Positions 15,920 to 24,656 of a DNA stretch of 64,000 nucleotides are shown piece by piece (position 1 is the first letter of the stretch; each line of letters starts with the position of its first letter). The notes beneath the pieces were generated by a model that searched no databases, was not told the origin of the DNA, and saw nothing but the letters and a program-made list of their open reading frames with translations. The translations under genes were made by a program, and so were the position numbers. Location: NCBI GenBank assembly GCA_902791985.1, contig CADAYD010000001.1, forward strand, positions 1 to 64,000, written 5' to 3'. Source of the stretch: an uncultured bacterium. GTDB lineage: Bacteria; Cyanobacteriota; Vampirovibrionia; Gastranaerophilales; Gastranaerophilaceae.

Positions 15920-17770
15920 TTATAAATCTAAATTTGTAGTTTCAACAGCATCCTCAGTATCAATAAGTATCTGAGGAGTTATCATGATAACCAGTTCTCT
16001 TTTATCTCGTTTATTTGTTGTACTCCTGAAAATAACCCCAATAAAAGGTAAATCTCCAAGAAAAGGAATCTTATTAACAGTTTTTTGTTCTTCTTCTTGT
16101 ATCATACCTCCGATGATTAGAGTTTCTCCATCTTTTATTCTCACGCCCTTTAAATCGAGATTACGTCTTTGTAATAAAGTCGCTGCAATATCTTCACCGC
16201 CTAAAGGGTTTGGGGTTGTTAAAGGTGGTCCTGAAGGAGTACTATATTCAGGTTTTATATCTAACGTTACATACCCGTCAGGACTGATAAACGGAGTTAC
16301 GGAAACTTTTATACCGTTATCGCTTTGGATATCATAATCTCTTTGGACCTGAGATGAACCGGAACCGGTTGAATCCAAATATTGTGTTGTAACTTTTGCT
16401 ACATAGTCAGAAGTTAAATCAATTACGGATTCCTGACCATTTGTAACTAATATTCGCGGATTTGCTAAAGATCTTGCTTTACTATTTTGTATTAAGTAGT
16501 ATATTGTCCAAGTAAGCTGAGGAGAGGTTGACCATTTCTCAACTGTCGCTTCTTGAGCCGGAGCAACATCCGAATATCCATGACCTGTAAGAAATATAGG
16601 GTATGGGTTAGTTGTTATACCACCATTGGAATTTATACTTATATTGTGTCCTCTATATTGCCATGTGTTATTAAATTGTTTAGAACCTGATTCTGTCAGT
16701 TCTATAAGTTGAACCTCAAGATATGCTTGAGGAGATTTAATATCATTCGCGGCAATATAATCTCTAATCATTTCGATTTGAGTAGGAGAACCGCCAATAA
16801 CCTGAATCATACCTATTGTAGGGAAATATGAAACCGTCATATTTTTAAACGGTAATGATGACATTTCTTCTGCTTCTGCTTGTTGATCAACAGAGCATAA
16901 CAGCTGACCTCCGCCAATAGATAAACCTTCTCCGCCTGAGCTGCTCATACTGTCTGAAGCAAAACCTGTCGGTACTCCTGCAGCACCTCCGGTAGGAATT
17001 CCTGCTGCTCCTCCTGCTGCTCCTCCTTTTGATGCTTCTCCGTTACTCATAAACGAGGGAATAAGTGTTGAACAAATCAAACCTGCCATTTCTGCCGGTG
17101 TAACGTGATTGACTTTAAAATTCGTAATCGCAGGTTTTTTATCAAATTGATCTATAATCTTCTGAGCTAACAAGGCATCTTCATGTGTACCCATAATGAT
17201 TAATTCATTATTTGCCGGATTAACCGTTACAACAGGTTTAGATGATGCTCCCGGACTTATGCTGTTTTTATTGAATATACTTTTATTTAAATAATCGGCA
17301 ATTGATGCGGCACTGACATATTTTACCGGAATCAGGATAATATCCTTTGAACCGGTTGCAACATCAAGGGAATCATCGCCTGCAGTGGTAATAATGAGCG
17401 TGTTGCCTTGAATAATATATTTTAGTTTACTTGTTGAGATAACAAGACTAAGTGCTCTTTGCAGCGTTACATTAACCAGGTCCATTGTAACTTTGCCAGA
17501 TATATCCTGCCCGAATATGATATTCATTCCGGCTTGATCTGCAAACATCCTCAGTACTTGCATTACATCTGCATCTCTCAAACTCAAATTTACAGGAGAG
17601 TTTCCATTTTGTATTCTGGTCTCAGAATTTATGTCTATAGATGTTATTGGCTGCTGAGAACGAATAAAAGGTGTATCATCCTGAGCACATGCTAAGGGTG
17701 ATGTTCCCATAACAGTGAATGATAATATCATTAGGCTCGCTATAAATTTTTCTCTCATTTTATTTTTCAT
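15920..17770 (-). CDS. pilQ: Type IV pilus secretin PilQ
   Basis: The protein has 616 residues. A signal peptide (about 1-29, MREKFIASLMILSFTVMG... then ACA) is followed by an STN domain (VNLSLRDADVMQVLRMFADQ), NolW-type repeats, a Gly/Ala/Ser-rich linker (about 245-290) and the secretin channel. The channel has VRIKDGETLIIGGMIQ and the KIPFLGDLPFIGVIF signature. It forms the outer-membrane pore for the pilus. No AMIN domain was noticed, so it is shorter than many PilQ proteins. The linker has repeated GGAAGIPTGGAAGVPTG units. Confidence 0.93.
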   Translation of the reverse strand: MKNKMREKFIASLMILSFTVMGTSPLACAQDDTPFIRSQQPITSIDINSETRIQNGNSPVNLSLRDADVMQVLRMFADQAGMNIIFGQDISGKVTMDLVNVTLQRALSLVISTSKLKYIIQGNTLIITTAGDDSLDVATGSKDIILIPVKYVSAASIADYLNKSIFNKNSISPGASSKPVVTVNPANNELIIMGTHEDALLAQKIIDQFDKKPAITNFKVNHVTPAEMAGLICSTLIPSFMSNGEASKGGAAGGAAGIPTGGAAGVPTGFASDSMSSSGGEGLSIGGGQLLCSVDQQAEAEEMSSLPFKNMTVSYFPTIGMIQVIGGSPTQIEMIRDYIAANDIKSPQAYLEVQLIELTESGSKQFNNTWQYRGHNISINSNGGITTNPYPIFLTGHGYSDVAPAQEATVEKWSTSPQLTWTIYYLIQNSKARSLANPRILVTNGQESVIDLTSDYVAKVTTQYLDSTGSGSSQVQRDYDIQSDNGIKVSVTPFISPDGYVTLDIKPEYSTPSGPPLTTPNPLGGEDIAATLLQRRNLDLKGVRIKDGETLIIGGMIQEEEQKTVNKIPFLGDLPFIGVIFRSTTNKRDKRELVIMITPQILIDTEDAVETTNLDL

Positions 17771-17789
17771 ATCTGCTCCCGATTGATTT

Positions 17790-18533
17790 TTAAATTTTCC
17801 TTCCGCCGAATCTCTCTTTCAAATTATATATATCAGTTTGATTGGTTTCGACTCCGTCTTTTGAGAATAACTCTCCTATGGCTGCTGAGTACACGTTTGA
17901 CCCCATTGCAGCCGTAACCCATGTTGGAGTTATTTTTACGATTTTATACTCTTGACCGATAATTTTATCTCCCGGTCTTACAAGATAATCTTTTTCATCA
18001 ACGTTTATGATTGCCGACGGACTTTTGACGTTGTACATAATCCCGACAACTTTTGTTTTTGTAATTTTTGCCGCAAATGTATGAGTATCCAATGAAGTTG
18101 GTGGTACCGGCAAATTAAATTTGTACGGACTTATATCATCTTGTTCTCTTATTGAATAATTTTGCATTTTTTGGTACTTGTATACTTCGGCATTTCTTGC
18201 GTTTGCTTCTGCTATTGCGGATGCTTTTGCTTTCTGATATTCAATCATTTCATTATAAGGCATAAACGGATCGCTGCGACCTATAGTTGTTACGTCATAA
18301 GAAACCATACGACTTGAAGCGGCTTCGTCTTCAACCTCAAGATCTACTGATTTTGTATGCTTATTTGATGCAATATCACTTCCTTGCATAGAATTATTAG
18401 TCGATTGCGGAATTGGTACTTCCGTCGGCGTTTGCTTTTGCGCCCCGCAACCGCTTAATACCAGAGCCACTGTTAATGCTGTTGCAAACAATCCCAAAGT
18501 GTATTTTATATGATTTTTAAATAATCTTCTCAT
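17790..18533 (-). CDS. Pilus-associated lipoprotein, PilP-like
   Basis: From the ATG at 18533 (247 residues) the product starts MRRLFKNHIKYTLGLF and has a lipobox LVLSGC, so it is lipidated. An upstream in-frame ATG at 18626 would put 31 extra residues before the signal sequence and is less likely. A proline- and charge-rich linker follows. The C-terminal domain has VVGIMYN...AIINVDEKDYLVRPGDKI and IVKITPTWV, the beta-fold pattern of PilP, which joins the inner-membrane pilus complex to PilQ. It lies 19 nt upstream of pilQ, as pilP does. pilM, pilN and pilO are not in the window. The assignment rests on context plus short motifs. Confidence 0.65.
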   Translation of the reverse strand: MRRLFKNHIKYTLGLFATALTVALVLSGCGAQKQTPTEVPIPQSTNNSMQGSDIASNKHTKSVDLEVEDEAASSRMVSYDVTTIGRSDPFMPYNEMIEYQKAKASAIAEANARNAEVYKYQKMQNYSIREQDDISPYKFNLPVPPTSLDTHTFAAKITKTKVVGIMYNVKSPSAIINVDEKDYLVRPGDKIIGQEYKIVKITPTWVTAAMGSNVYSAAIGELFSKDGVETNQTDIYNLKERFGGRKI

Positions 18534-18777
18534 CTTACCCGTCAAGTCTATTTTTATGGTTTTGTCCTTATTCGGACAACATACCATTCTATTACTAATA
18601 ATATCATAATTGCTGATATTGGGCAAAATTGGAGATAATTATCATCTATTTATAGTAGATGTCCTTAAAATTCAATAATAATAAGGAATACCAATATTTA
18701 TATTTTGTAACAGTTTGTGTAGTTTCTTTAAAATCAATCGGTCGATTGAGGGGTATGAAATTAAAGGTCTTAAGAAA

Positions 18778-19410
18778 TTATAGAACCTTATTACAATATT
18801 TCTCAATCGGGCATTGAGAACAAAGCGGTTTTATCGGTTTACAAATATTTTGACCGTGTGTAACTAAAAGAGAATTTATCGGAATCCAGTATTTTTTGGG
18901 TAAATTTTTTCTTAATGTAAATTCAGTTTCTTCCGGATTTTTTGTTTTTAAATAACCCAGTCTGTTAAATATCCTGTGTACGTGTACATCAACGCATATT
19001 GCAGGTTTATGAAAACCTTCCGACAATACTAAATTTGCTGTTTTTCTCCCTACTCCGCGTAATTTGCAAAGTTCATCTATATCGCAAGGAACTTTCCCTT
19101 CATATTTTTCCACAAGAATTTTTGACAGCTCAATAATTTGTCCGGCCTTGTTCTTATAAAATCCTACAGGATAAATCGCCTTAGCCAGTTCTTCCTCATT
19201 TACTCCCATCATTTCTTGTGGTGTTTTGGCAAGTTTTAGCATCCTAAGAGTTGCAGGGTAAGTTGTTCGGTCATTTGTCCTGAGGCTTAAAATACAAGCT
19301 ATCAAGACAATGTACGGATCTTTAAACGAATCCATCAGTTGAACGAAATCACTTTGAGGCTGCTTTGCTTCTTGTAAAACTTTTACAATTTTATCTATGT
19401 CAACCATCAT
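18778..19410 (-). CDS. nth: Endonuclease III
   Basis: This 210-residue base-excision glycosylase/AP lyase acts on oxidised pyrimidines. It has the helix-hairpin-helix LRGVGRKTANLV with catalytic Lys, then VDVHVHRIFNRLG with the catalytic Asp. A C-terminal 4Fe-4S motif is seen as C-x6-C-x2-C-x5-C (CKPIKPLCSQCPIEKYC). All key residues are present. The ATG overlaps the lpxK stop (ATGA), so it is translated with lpxK despite its unrelated function. Confidence 0.95.
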   Translation of the reverse strand: MMVDIDKIVKVLQEAKQPQSDFVQLMDSFKDPYIVLIACILSLRTNDRTTYPATLRMLKLAKTPQEMMGVNEEELAKAIYPVGFYKNKAGQIIELSKILVEKYEGKVPCDIDELCKLRGVGRKTANLVLSEGFHKPAICVDVHVHRIFNRLGYLKTKNPEETEFTLRKNLPKKYWIPINSLLVTHGQNICKPIKPLCSQCPIEKYCNKVL

Positions 19411-20426
19411 TTTAAAAGCCCTTCAACATCAATAACTGTTCTCAATTTCAGTGCATAAATATTATCTCTGTCAAAGCGTTCAAGTTTAACAGCATCCTTT
19501 TCGGTTGTGATAATATTCCCTTTAATATCAATAATATCTGTCGGAACATATTGATGATGGTCATCAAAAGTCAGAGTTTTAATTATGTTAAAATCTTTCA
19601 AAAAGTCATAAAATTGCTGTGGCTGTCCGATAGCGCATATCGCAGTTGCTTCCATTCCGTCCATAAGCCTTTGACCGTTTTTGATATTATATACATAATC
19701 CGGTTCGCTGTAACAAATTTCTGTCGGAAGTTTAAGACGCTTTTGCATTATTTTTGCAACTTTTTTAGCAAGTTCATGCTTTGTACTCTTACTGACAATT
19801 ATGAGTTTGTCTATTCTGTCAAGGGCTTCCGGTCCTTCTCTTAAAGGCCCTGCAGGCAGCAAATTTTCATTCCCGAAACCTTTTACACTATCCATCAGTA
19901 CTAAATCCAAATCTCTGTGAAGCTTGCGGTGTTGAAACCCGTCATCAAGAATTATTACTTCCGCACCGTATTTTTCAACTGCGAATTTCGAGGCATTGTA
20001 GCGGTTTTTACTGGTGAAAACAAGACACCCTTGAGTGTTTTGTGCCAGCCATAAAGGTTCATCTCCGCAATCATGAGCATCGAAGAAAATATTTTTACCG
20101 TCAGAAACCATATTAATATTTTTATTATTTAATTTCCCGCCGTATCCGCGTGAAACGATGGCGACTTTTTTATTTTTTGCGATAAAATATTTTGCAATTT
20201 CCGATACTACAGGAGTTTTCCCTACTCCTCCCGTTGTCATATTGCCGACAGATATTACAAAAGCATTAACTTTTTTAGGGCGAATTATTTTTTTGTCATA
20301 CAAAAAATTTTTAAAGTGTGCTCCGATTCCGTAAAAATAAGAGCAAAACTTTAAAATTTCAAATAGTACTCCGTGAGGATTCCCTGTATAATGTAATTTT
20401 GTTATCTGTGTTTTAATGTTTATCAT
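19407..20426 (-). CDS. lpxK: Tetraacyldisaccharide 4'-kinase
   Basis: The enzyme phosphorylates the lipid A disaccharide at the 4' position, a late step in Kdo-lipid A assembly at the inner membrane. It has 339 residues with P-loop GNMTTGGVGKTPVV (61-74; G66, K70, T71). The VSRGYGGK and GDEP motifs and the LDDGFQHRKLHRDLDLVL segment are diagnostic for LpxK. It sits between the MCE-domain gene (2-nt gap) and nth (overlap). Other lipid A genes are not in this window. Confidence 0.95.
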   Translation of the reverse strand: MINIKTQITKLHYTGNPHGVLFEILKFCSYFYGIGAHFKNFLYDKKIIRPKKVNAFVISVGNMTTGGVGKTPVVSEIAKYFIAKNKKVAIVSRGYGGKLNNKNINMVSDGKNIFFDAHDCGDEPLWLAQNTQGCLVFTSKNRYNASKFAVEKYGAEVIILDDGFQHRKLHRDLDLVLMDSVKGFGNENLLPAGPLREGPEALDRIDKLIIVSKSTKHELAKKVAKIMQKRLKLPTEICYSEPDYVYNIKNGQRLMDGMEATAICAIGQPQQFYDFLKDFNIIKTLTFDDHHQYVPTDIIDIKGNIITTEKDAVKLERFDRDNIYALKLRTVIDVEGLLK

Positions 20427-20428
20427 AC

Positions 20429-21796
20429 TTAGAATAATAATCTGAATAGTAAAAATCTCTTATTCAATTTTTCTGAGAATTTCTTTAAATTTTCTGCAAT
20501 GCAAACGGTATCGTCAACAATAATTTTTAAATCAGATGCTTGCTGTTTATTGTTTGGATCGACTTTATTAACTGTTTCAAGAGCAATTGACATTTGTGCC
20601 ATTGCGCTGTTTATATTTGTAACAGCCGATGATAATTCAGACTTTAATTTCCCGTCACTTGTCATTGCATTAACGCTTTCGCTAATTTGTGCAAGATTTT
20701 GAGAAATAATTTTAATATTTTTACCTGTTTCTTCCGCATCTGCTGCGTCCATTATTTTATTCAAGTTTTTAGAAAGTTTTCCTATAGAATCGGCAGCGTT
20801 TACAACAGTAGATTTGAATTTTGGATCTCCAATCAAATGATTTATATTTGCTGATAATTGAGAGAAATCATTTGTTGCTTGCTGTGTCAGTTCAAGAAGT
20901 TTGTTTATATCATCCTGAGAAGAATCAAGTAAAGTATCAATTTTATCAAGTGTAGTCGTTGATCGTGTACTTAATTGATTCATGTTTGCTATTGTATTTT
21001 TCAAGTCTTCAATGACTTTATCAGTTAAAATGTCATTTAATTTTTTGTTCGTTTCAGTTAAAGTTTTTGCTGCCTGATATTGCCAATCCATAAAATCGGA
21101 TAATCTCATCGGTTCCAGAATTGTGTAAGGAGAATCTTGCTTAGGATAAAGTAAAGGAGTGTCATCTAACGATACTAGTCTTAACTTATAAGAATCTTTA
21201 TCTTTTTGAGCAGAACCTCTCAAAAATTCAGGAGGAATAAGCCCAGGCATATTTATAAAATAATCCACTTTATAAGCATAAGGTGTTGAGATATTGTTTT
21301 TATAGTTATATGGAACTGAATCTTTTGGAAGTACTTCAACGCTTTTTATTACCCCAACATCGTAATATTTCCCACTAAGTTTCATTTGAACTTTATCATT
21401 TTTGTATAACAAATCTCTTTTGGACATTGGAATATAAATGGTTTTTGTTTTTGGAGGAGTTATCTCTAAGAACAATTCTCCGATAATTCCTGATTGCTGA
21501 ATAGAAAAAGATGATGCTTTAGGAATATCTACATCAGGATTTGTTATAACAAATTTTACTTTGACAAAACTTTTTTCATCTTTAACTATAGGAATAATTT
21601 CTTCTACTTGCCCTACTTTTAGTCCCATCATTTGTACGCCGGCACCGGGTCTTAAACCGTTGACGTCCTTGAATTGAATTTCAATTCTTTCAGCAGATGA
21701 AAATGCTCTCCCTTTTACTTTCAAAACTGTACCGACAAGTAAGCAAAGAGCTATGACAGTTAACAAACCTACTTTAAATGATGAAGAAAATTTCAT
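20429..21796 (-). CDS. MCE/MlaD-domain lipid-transport protein
   Basis: From ATG 21796 (455 residues) there is a GAAAGG ribosome site. An upstream ATG at 21901 adds 35 residues with no site. One N-terminal membrane helix (about 8-27) is followed by an MCE domain (IQFKDVNGLRPGAGVQMMGLKVG in outline). A long helical and coiled C-terminal region then starts at about 240, rich in Asn, Ser and Thr. It is anchored in the inner membrane, facing the periplasm. The family moves phospholipids between membranes, usually with MlaE permease and MlaF ATPase. Neither gene is adjacent here. It is cotranscribed with lpxK, which fits an envelope role. Confidence 0.85.
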   Translation of the reverse strand: MKFSSSFKVGLLTVIALCLLVGTVLKVKGRAFSSAERIEIQFKDVNGLRPGAGVQMMGLKVGQVEEIIPIVKDEKSFVKVKFVITNPDVDIPKASSFSIQQSGIIGELFLEITPPKTKTIYIPMSKRDLLYKNDKVQMKLSGKYYDVGVIKSVEVLPKDSVPYNYKNNISTPYAYKVDYFINMPGLIPPEFLRGSAQKDKDSYKLRLVSLDDTPLLYPKQDSPYTILEPMRLSDFMDWQYQAAKTLTETNKKLNDILTDKVIEDLKNTIANMNQLSTRSTTTLDKIDTLLDSSQDDINKLLELTQQATNDFSQLSANINHLIGDPKFKSTVVNAADSIGKLSKNLNKIMDAADAEETGKNIKIISQNLAQISESVNAMTSDGKLKSELSSAVTNINSAMAQMSIALETVNKVDPNNKQQASDLKIIVDDTVCIAENLKKFSEKLNKRFLLFRLLF

Positions 21797-22042
21797 TGTA
21801 AACCTTTCAATAATATTTATAGTCGTTTTTATATTATCAAAAAAATATAAAATATGTAAAGTTTTTATGTTAATAAGAGCAGATAATTTATTAAAAATCA
21901 TCTATATGGTTGATTTTTAAGTACTTAACTATATAAAACTTAATATATGCCGTATAATCGTTATAGCCAATGTTGACTTTTGAAAAAAAATTATTAAAAG
22001 TCTGACAGGTAGAAAAATAAAAATCAGAAAGAGGTAGAAGAT

Positions 22043-23125
22043 ATGGGTTTGGCAGCATCTCAGGCAAGATGGATTTCTCTTGCAGCCAGAAAGACTAATG
22101 TTGAATATGAAGGACAACAAATAAACCAAGCGAGAACCGCATTAGCTAATCAGAGTTCGGAACTTTGGAACAAATTATACAAGATGGATGTTCCTGTACC
22201 ACCAAGTACTACTGATTTTACAAAAACGAAATATACGTTTAATATCGGTGACAGTCTTAAGACTATTACTGAAATTCAGGAAGCAGATTATTATGATCCT
22301 GAAGATGGGATTACATATAATTCTTACGTAACATATACGGCGGATGTTATTGAATATAAAGGTGTTAGAATTACCAATTCAAATCCTCAGGTCCAATATG
22401 TTGTACCTCCCGGAGGTGAACCTCCATACTACATGGTTGGGACAAGAAAATTGACCTGTATGGGTAATTGCGATCCTGAAAGTGATGAATGGGCAACATA
22501 TATTGCTGCTTTAGAGCAAATCGTAACTGATTGGCCTGATAGCGTAGTTGCAAAAGAATGGAAGAATATAAATCCGGATCCGGCTCTTGATCCGAGTAAG
22601 GATGCTTCATTGTATTCTCATATACATTTCTGGAAAGATGGTCAAAACAATATGAATTTTGTAGTTGATGGGCAGGAAGGGAGTGCTTCTCCAGGGGCTT
22701 TAGATACGTTGGATTATTGTATTGACCATACTAATGAGGCTCTTCATTCATTTTATGCTCAAAATCAAAATGTAACACAGACATTATCAAAGTATGCCGT
22801 AATGGAATATGATGCAAGCGGTCGTGCTACAACTATTCAATTAGAAAAATCAAGTGCTGTTTATGATTTGACAACTTCAACTCAAACGGATGATAAGGCA
22901 TACAATGATGCAATGAACCAATATTATTACGATAAACAAGTTTATGAAAAACATGTTCAGGATATAAATGCTAAAACTGAGCAAATTCAAACAGAAGATA
23001 GAACTTTGGAATTACGTTTAAAACAGCTTGATACAGAGCAAAATGCTCTTCAGACAGAAATGGATGCTGTGCATAAAGTTATTTCTAAGAATATTGAAGG
23101 TACATTCAAAACATTTGAAAGTTAA
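22043..23125 (+). CDS. Unrecognised protein with helical ends and beta-rich middle
   Basis: These 360 residues start with MGLAASQARWISLAARKTNV and then a helix YEGQQINQARTALANQSSELW. The middle (50-270) is beta-rich and acidic with many Tyr. The C terminus (about 295-360) is a heptad-type helix (LELRLKQLDTEQNALQTEMD). I recall similar N termini from multicopy hypothetical proteins of gut bacteria, but no named function. Helical ends around a variable middle resemble the layout of flagellin and hook-associated or type III-secreted filament proteins, without proven homology. There is no Sec signal peptide. The ribosome site AGAGGT is good. It is followed by the Gly-rich gene at 23183. Confidence 0.7.
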   Translation: MGLAASQARWISLAARKTNVEYEGQQINQARTALANQSSELWNKLYKMDVPVPPSTTDFTKTKYTFNIGDSLKTITEIQEADYYDPEDGITYNSYVTYTADVIEYKGVRITNSNPQVQYVVPPGGEPPYYMVGTRKLTCMGNCDPESDEWATYIAALEQIVTDWPDSVVAKEWKNINPDPALDPSKDASLYSHIHFWKDGQNNMNFVVDGQEGSASPGALDTLDYCIDHTNEALHSFYAQNQNVTQTLSKYAVMEYDASGRATTIQLEKSSAVYDLTTSTQTDDKAYNDAMNQYYYDKQVYEKHVQDINAKTEQIQTEDRTLELRLKQLDTEQNALQTEMDAVHKVISKNIEGTFKTFES

Positions 23126-23182
23126 AATAGTTAATATGTAGATTGGCATCGTCATGCCGATATAATAAAAAGAGGTTTTAAT

Positions 23183-24007
23183 ATGTCTTACAGATATGAT
23201 AGCGAATTAGTTATAGCAAACAGATTTAGCAGTGCAAGCAGTGATGCCAAGGCACAGTTGTGGGAAACTTATGACAGATTAAGAGATTTGACGGTATCCG
23301 GAAGTGGTACAGGTACAGGTTTTGAATCCGCAGGGAATTTAATTTATAATATGGCAAGTTTGCTTGCTCCGTCATCATTTGCTACGGTATTTGGAGCCTC
23401 GGAAACAATGAATGTACCGGGTACTTCATATTATTCAAAAGGCAATACAGGTACTGCTTATGGTGTAGATTCTCTATATAATTATTCGGGTTTCCCGAGT
23501 GGGGCCGCATCAATTGCATCGGTATACGGTCTTGCAACCGGTGGAGCATCAAATGTATTCAACGGTTGGGGCAGTGCTTATTCAACAAGCGGGACTGCAA
23601 CCGGTGGAGCATCAAATGTAGCGGGTGTTGCTGATATAGCCAGCGCTGCTGCATATGGTATCGGGACAGGCAGCGGATTAGGCAGAATTTCATCAAATGT
23701 TGTTATGCCGGTTGCCGGTACTATCTCAGGTTTTGGGGGAATTTTAACAGCTATATCACCTTATTTAGGAGTTTATGGGGCAGGTACTACTGTTTTAGGA
23801 AACTTGATGCAGGGTACAACTTCTGCAGCATTGGCTGCATATCAAAATATTACAGGTAATATTACGACAAATGCTGATGTTATTCTTTCTACAAAAGTAA
23901 GAAATATTGAAACGGTATGTAAAATGCTTGATACTCAAGGTGATATCGTTAAAAAGATGCTTAAAGAAAGCATGGAAAGTTCAAAGAACGCTTTGCAGAA
24001 TTTGTAA
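23183..24007 (+). CDS. Gly/Ala/Ser/Thr-rich unrecognised protein
   Basis: This is a 274-residue protein. A short helical N terminus (residues 1-38, ending in WETYDRLRDL) precedes a long low-complexity Gly/Ser/Ala/Thr/Tyr-rich body (40-215). The last 50 residues are a charged helix (VRNIETVCKMLDTQGDIVKK in outline). It has one Cys and no signal peptide. The body contains an exact internal repeat (ATGGASNV twice). An RNA hairpin at 23143-23160 and AGAGG before the ATG separate it from the gene at 22043, from which it is probably coexpressed. The composition suggests a surface or filament-type protein, perhaps exported with its neighbour. The function is unknown. Confidence 0.65.
   Translation: MSYRYDSELVIANRFSSASSDAKAQLWETYDRLRDLTVSGSGTGTGFESAGNLIYNMASLLAPSSFATVFGASETMNVPGTSYYSKGNTGTAYGVDSLYNYSGFPSGAASIASVYGLATGGASNVFNGWGSAYSTSGTATGGASNVAGVADIASAAAYGIGTGSGLGRISSNVVMPVAGTISGFGGILTAISPYLGVYGAGTTVLGNLMQGTTSAALAAYQNITGNITTNADVILSTKVRNIETVCKMLDTQGDIVKKMLKESMESSKNALQNL
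23533..23620 (+). repeat. 25-bp exact direct repeat inside a gene
   Basis: The same 25 bases (beginning TGCAACCGGTGGAGC) occur at 23533-23557 and 23596-23620. They are offset by 63 bp, an exact multiple of three. Recombination between them would delete or add 21 codons in frame. Confidence 0.85.
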
Positions 24008-24073
24008 TATAGGGCGCTAATACCTTTTGCAAAAACATCGACATCAATTTTATTTTGTGCTAATATCTGTGGT

Positions 24074-24655
24074 ATGGATTTTAAGCAATTATCAAAGAAA
24101 AAAAGAGTGTATCTTGTAATTACTGCAGCTGTCACTGCGATATTATTGTGGGCTTTTGTTTCCGCAAGGATAATTACCCATGACTTCAATAGACAAATGG
24201 TTTCAGGCAAACAAAATGAGCAGGAGGCTATTGTTAAAGGAGTAATTTTAACAGAGACAAAAAATGACAAAAAATATTGGGAAATATATGGTGATACCGG
24301 TCATTGGCACAGCCAAAACGGGGTTGCGGAATTGGATAGCGTTTGGGTAAATTTCTATAAAGATAACAAGGTTACGATGAGTATAAAATCATCTAAAGGA
24401 ACTTATGATTCAAAAACAAAAGTCATAAAGTTGTATAAGGATACTTTGATTGCTCTTGATAACGGAGTTACTCTCAATGCTGACAAGCTTACATACGTAA
24501 ATTCTGAAAATCCTATTGTTGCAGAGGGACATATTAAAGTAAGGAAAGATAATTCAATGTTGGCAACGGCTGAAAAAATTGTTATCAGTCCGGATTATGA
24601 GAATTTTAAAATAATTGGAAATACTGTTACAAAAGTTTATGAGGATAAAAAATAA
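24074..24655 (+). CDS. lptC: LPS transport periplasmic protein LptC
   Basis: The 193 residues are normal for LptC. One N-terminal membrane helix (about 12-32) anchors it to the inner membrane. The rest is a beta-jellyroll OstA/LptC fold, with IYGDTGHWHSQNGVAELDSV and SSKGTYDSKTKVIKLYKD as typical strands. It passes LPS from LptBFG to LptA. The gene is 1 nt upstream of lptA and followed by a TPR gene; lptB, lptF and lptG are not here. Identity is supported by order and by the SxxGxYD-type motif. Confidence 0.85.
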   Translation: MDFKQLSKKKRVYLVITAAVTAILLWAFVSARIITHDFNRQMVSGKQNEQEAIVKGVILTETKNDKKYWEIYGDTGHWHSQNGVAELDSVWVNFYKDNKVTMSIKSSKGTYDSKTKVIKLYKDTLIALDNGVTLNADKLTYVNSENPIVAEGHIKVRKDNSMLATAEKIVISPDYENFKIIGNTVTKVYEDKK

Positions 24656-24656
24656 T

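Noticed and set aside
21797-21901. Upstream start for the MCE protein
   Set aside because: It would put 35 residues before the signal-anchor helix and lacks a ribosome site, while GAAAGG precedes the ATG at 21796.
22043-23125. Flagellin or hook protein
   Set aside because: No recognised flagellin motif and no flagellar genes are visible; only the layout is similar.
23533-23620. Short direct repeats as a CRISPR array
   Set aside because: Only two copies, inside a coding frame, with a spacing that is a multiple of three.
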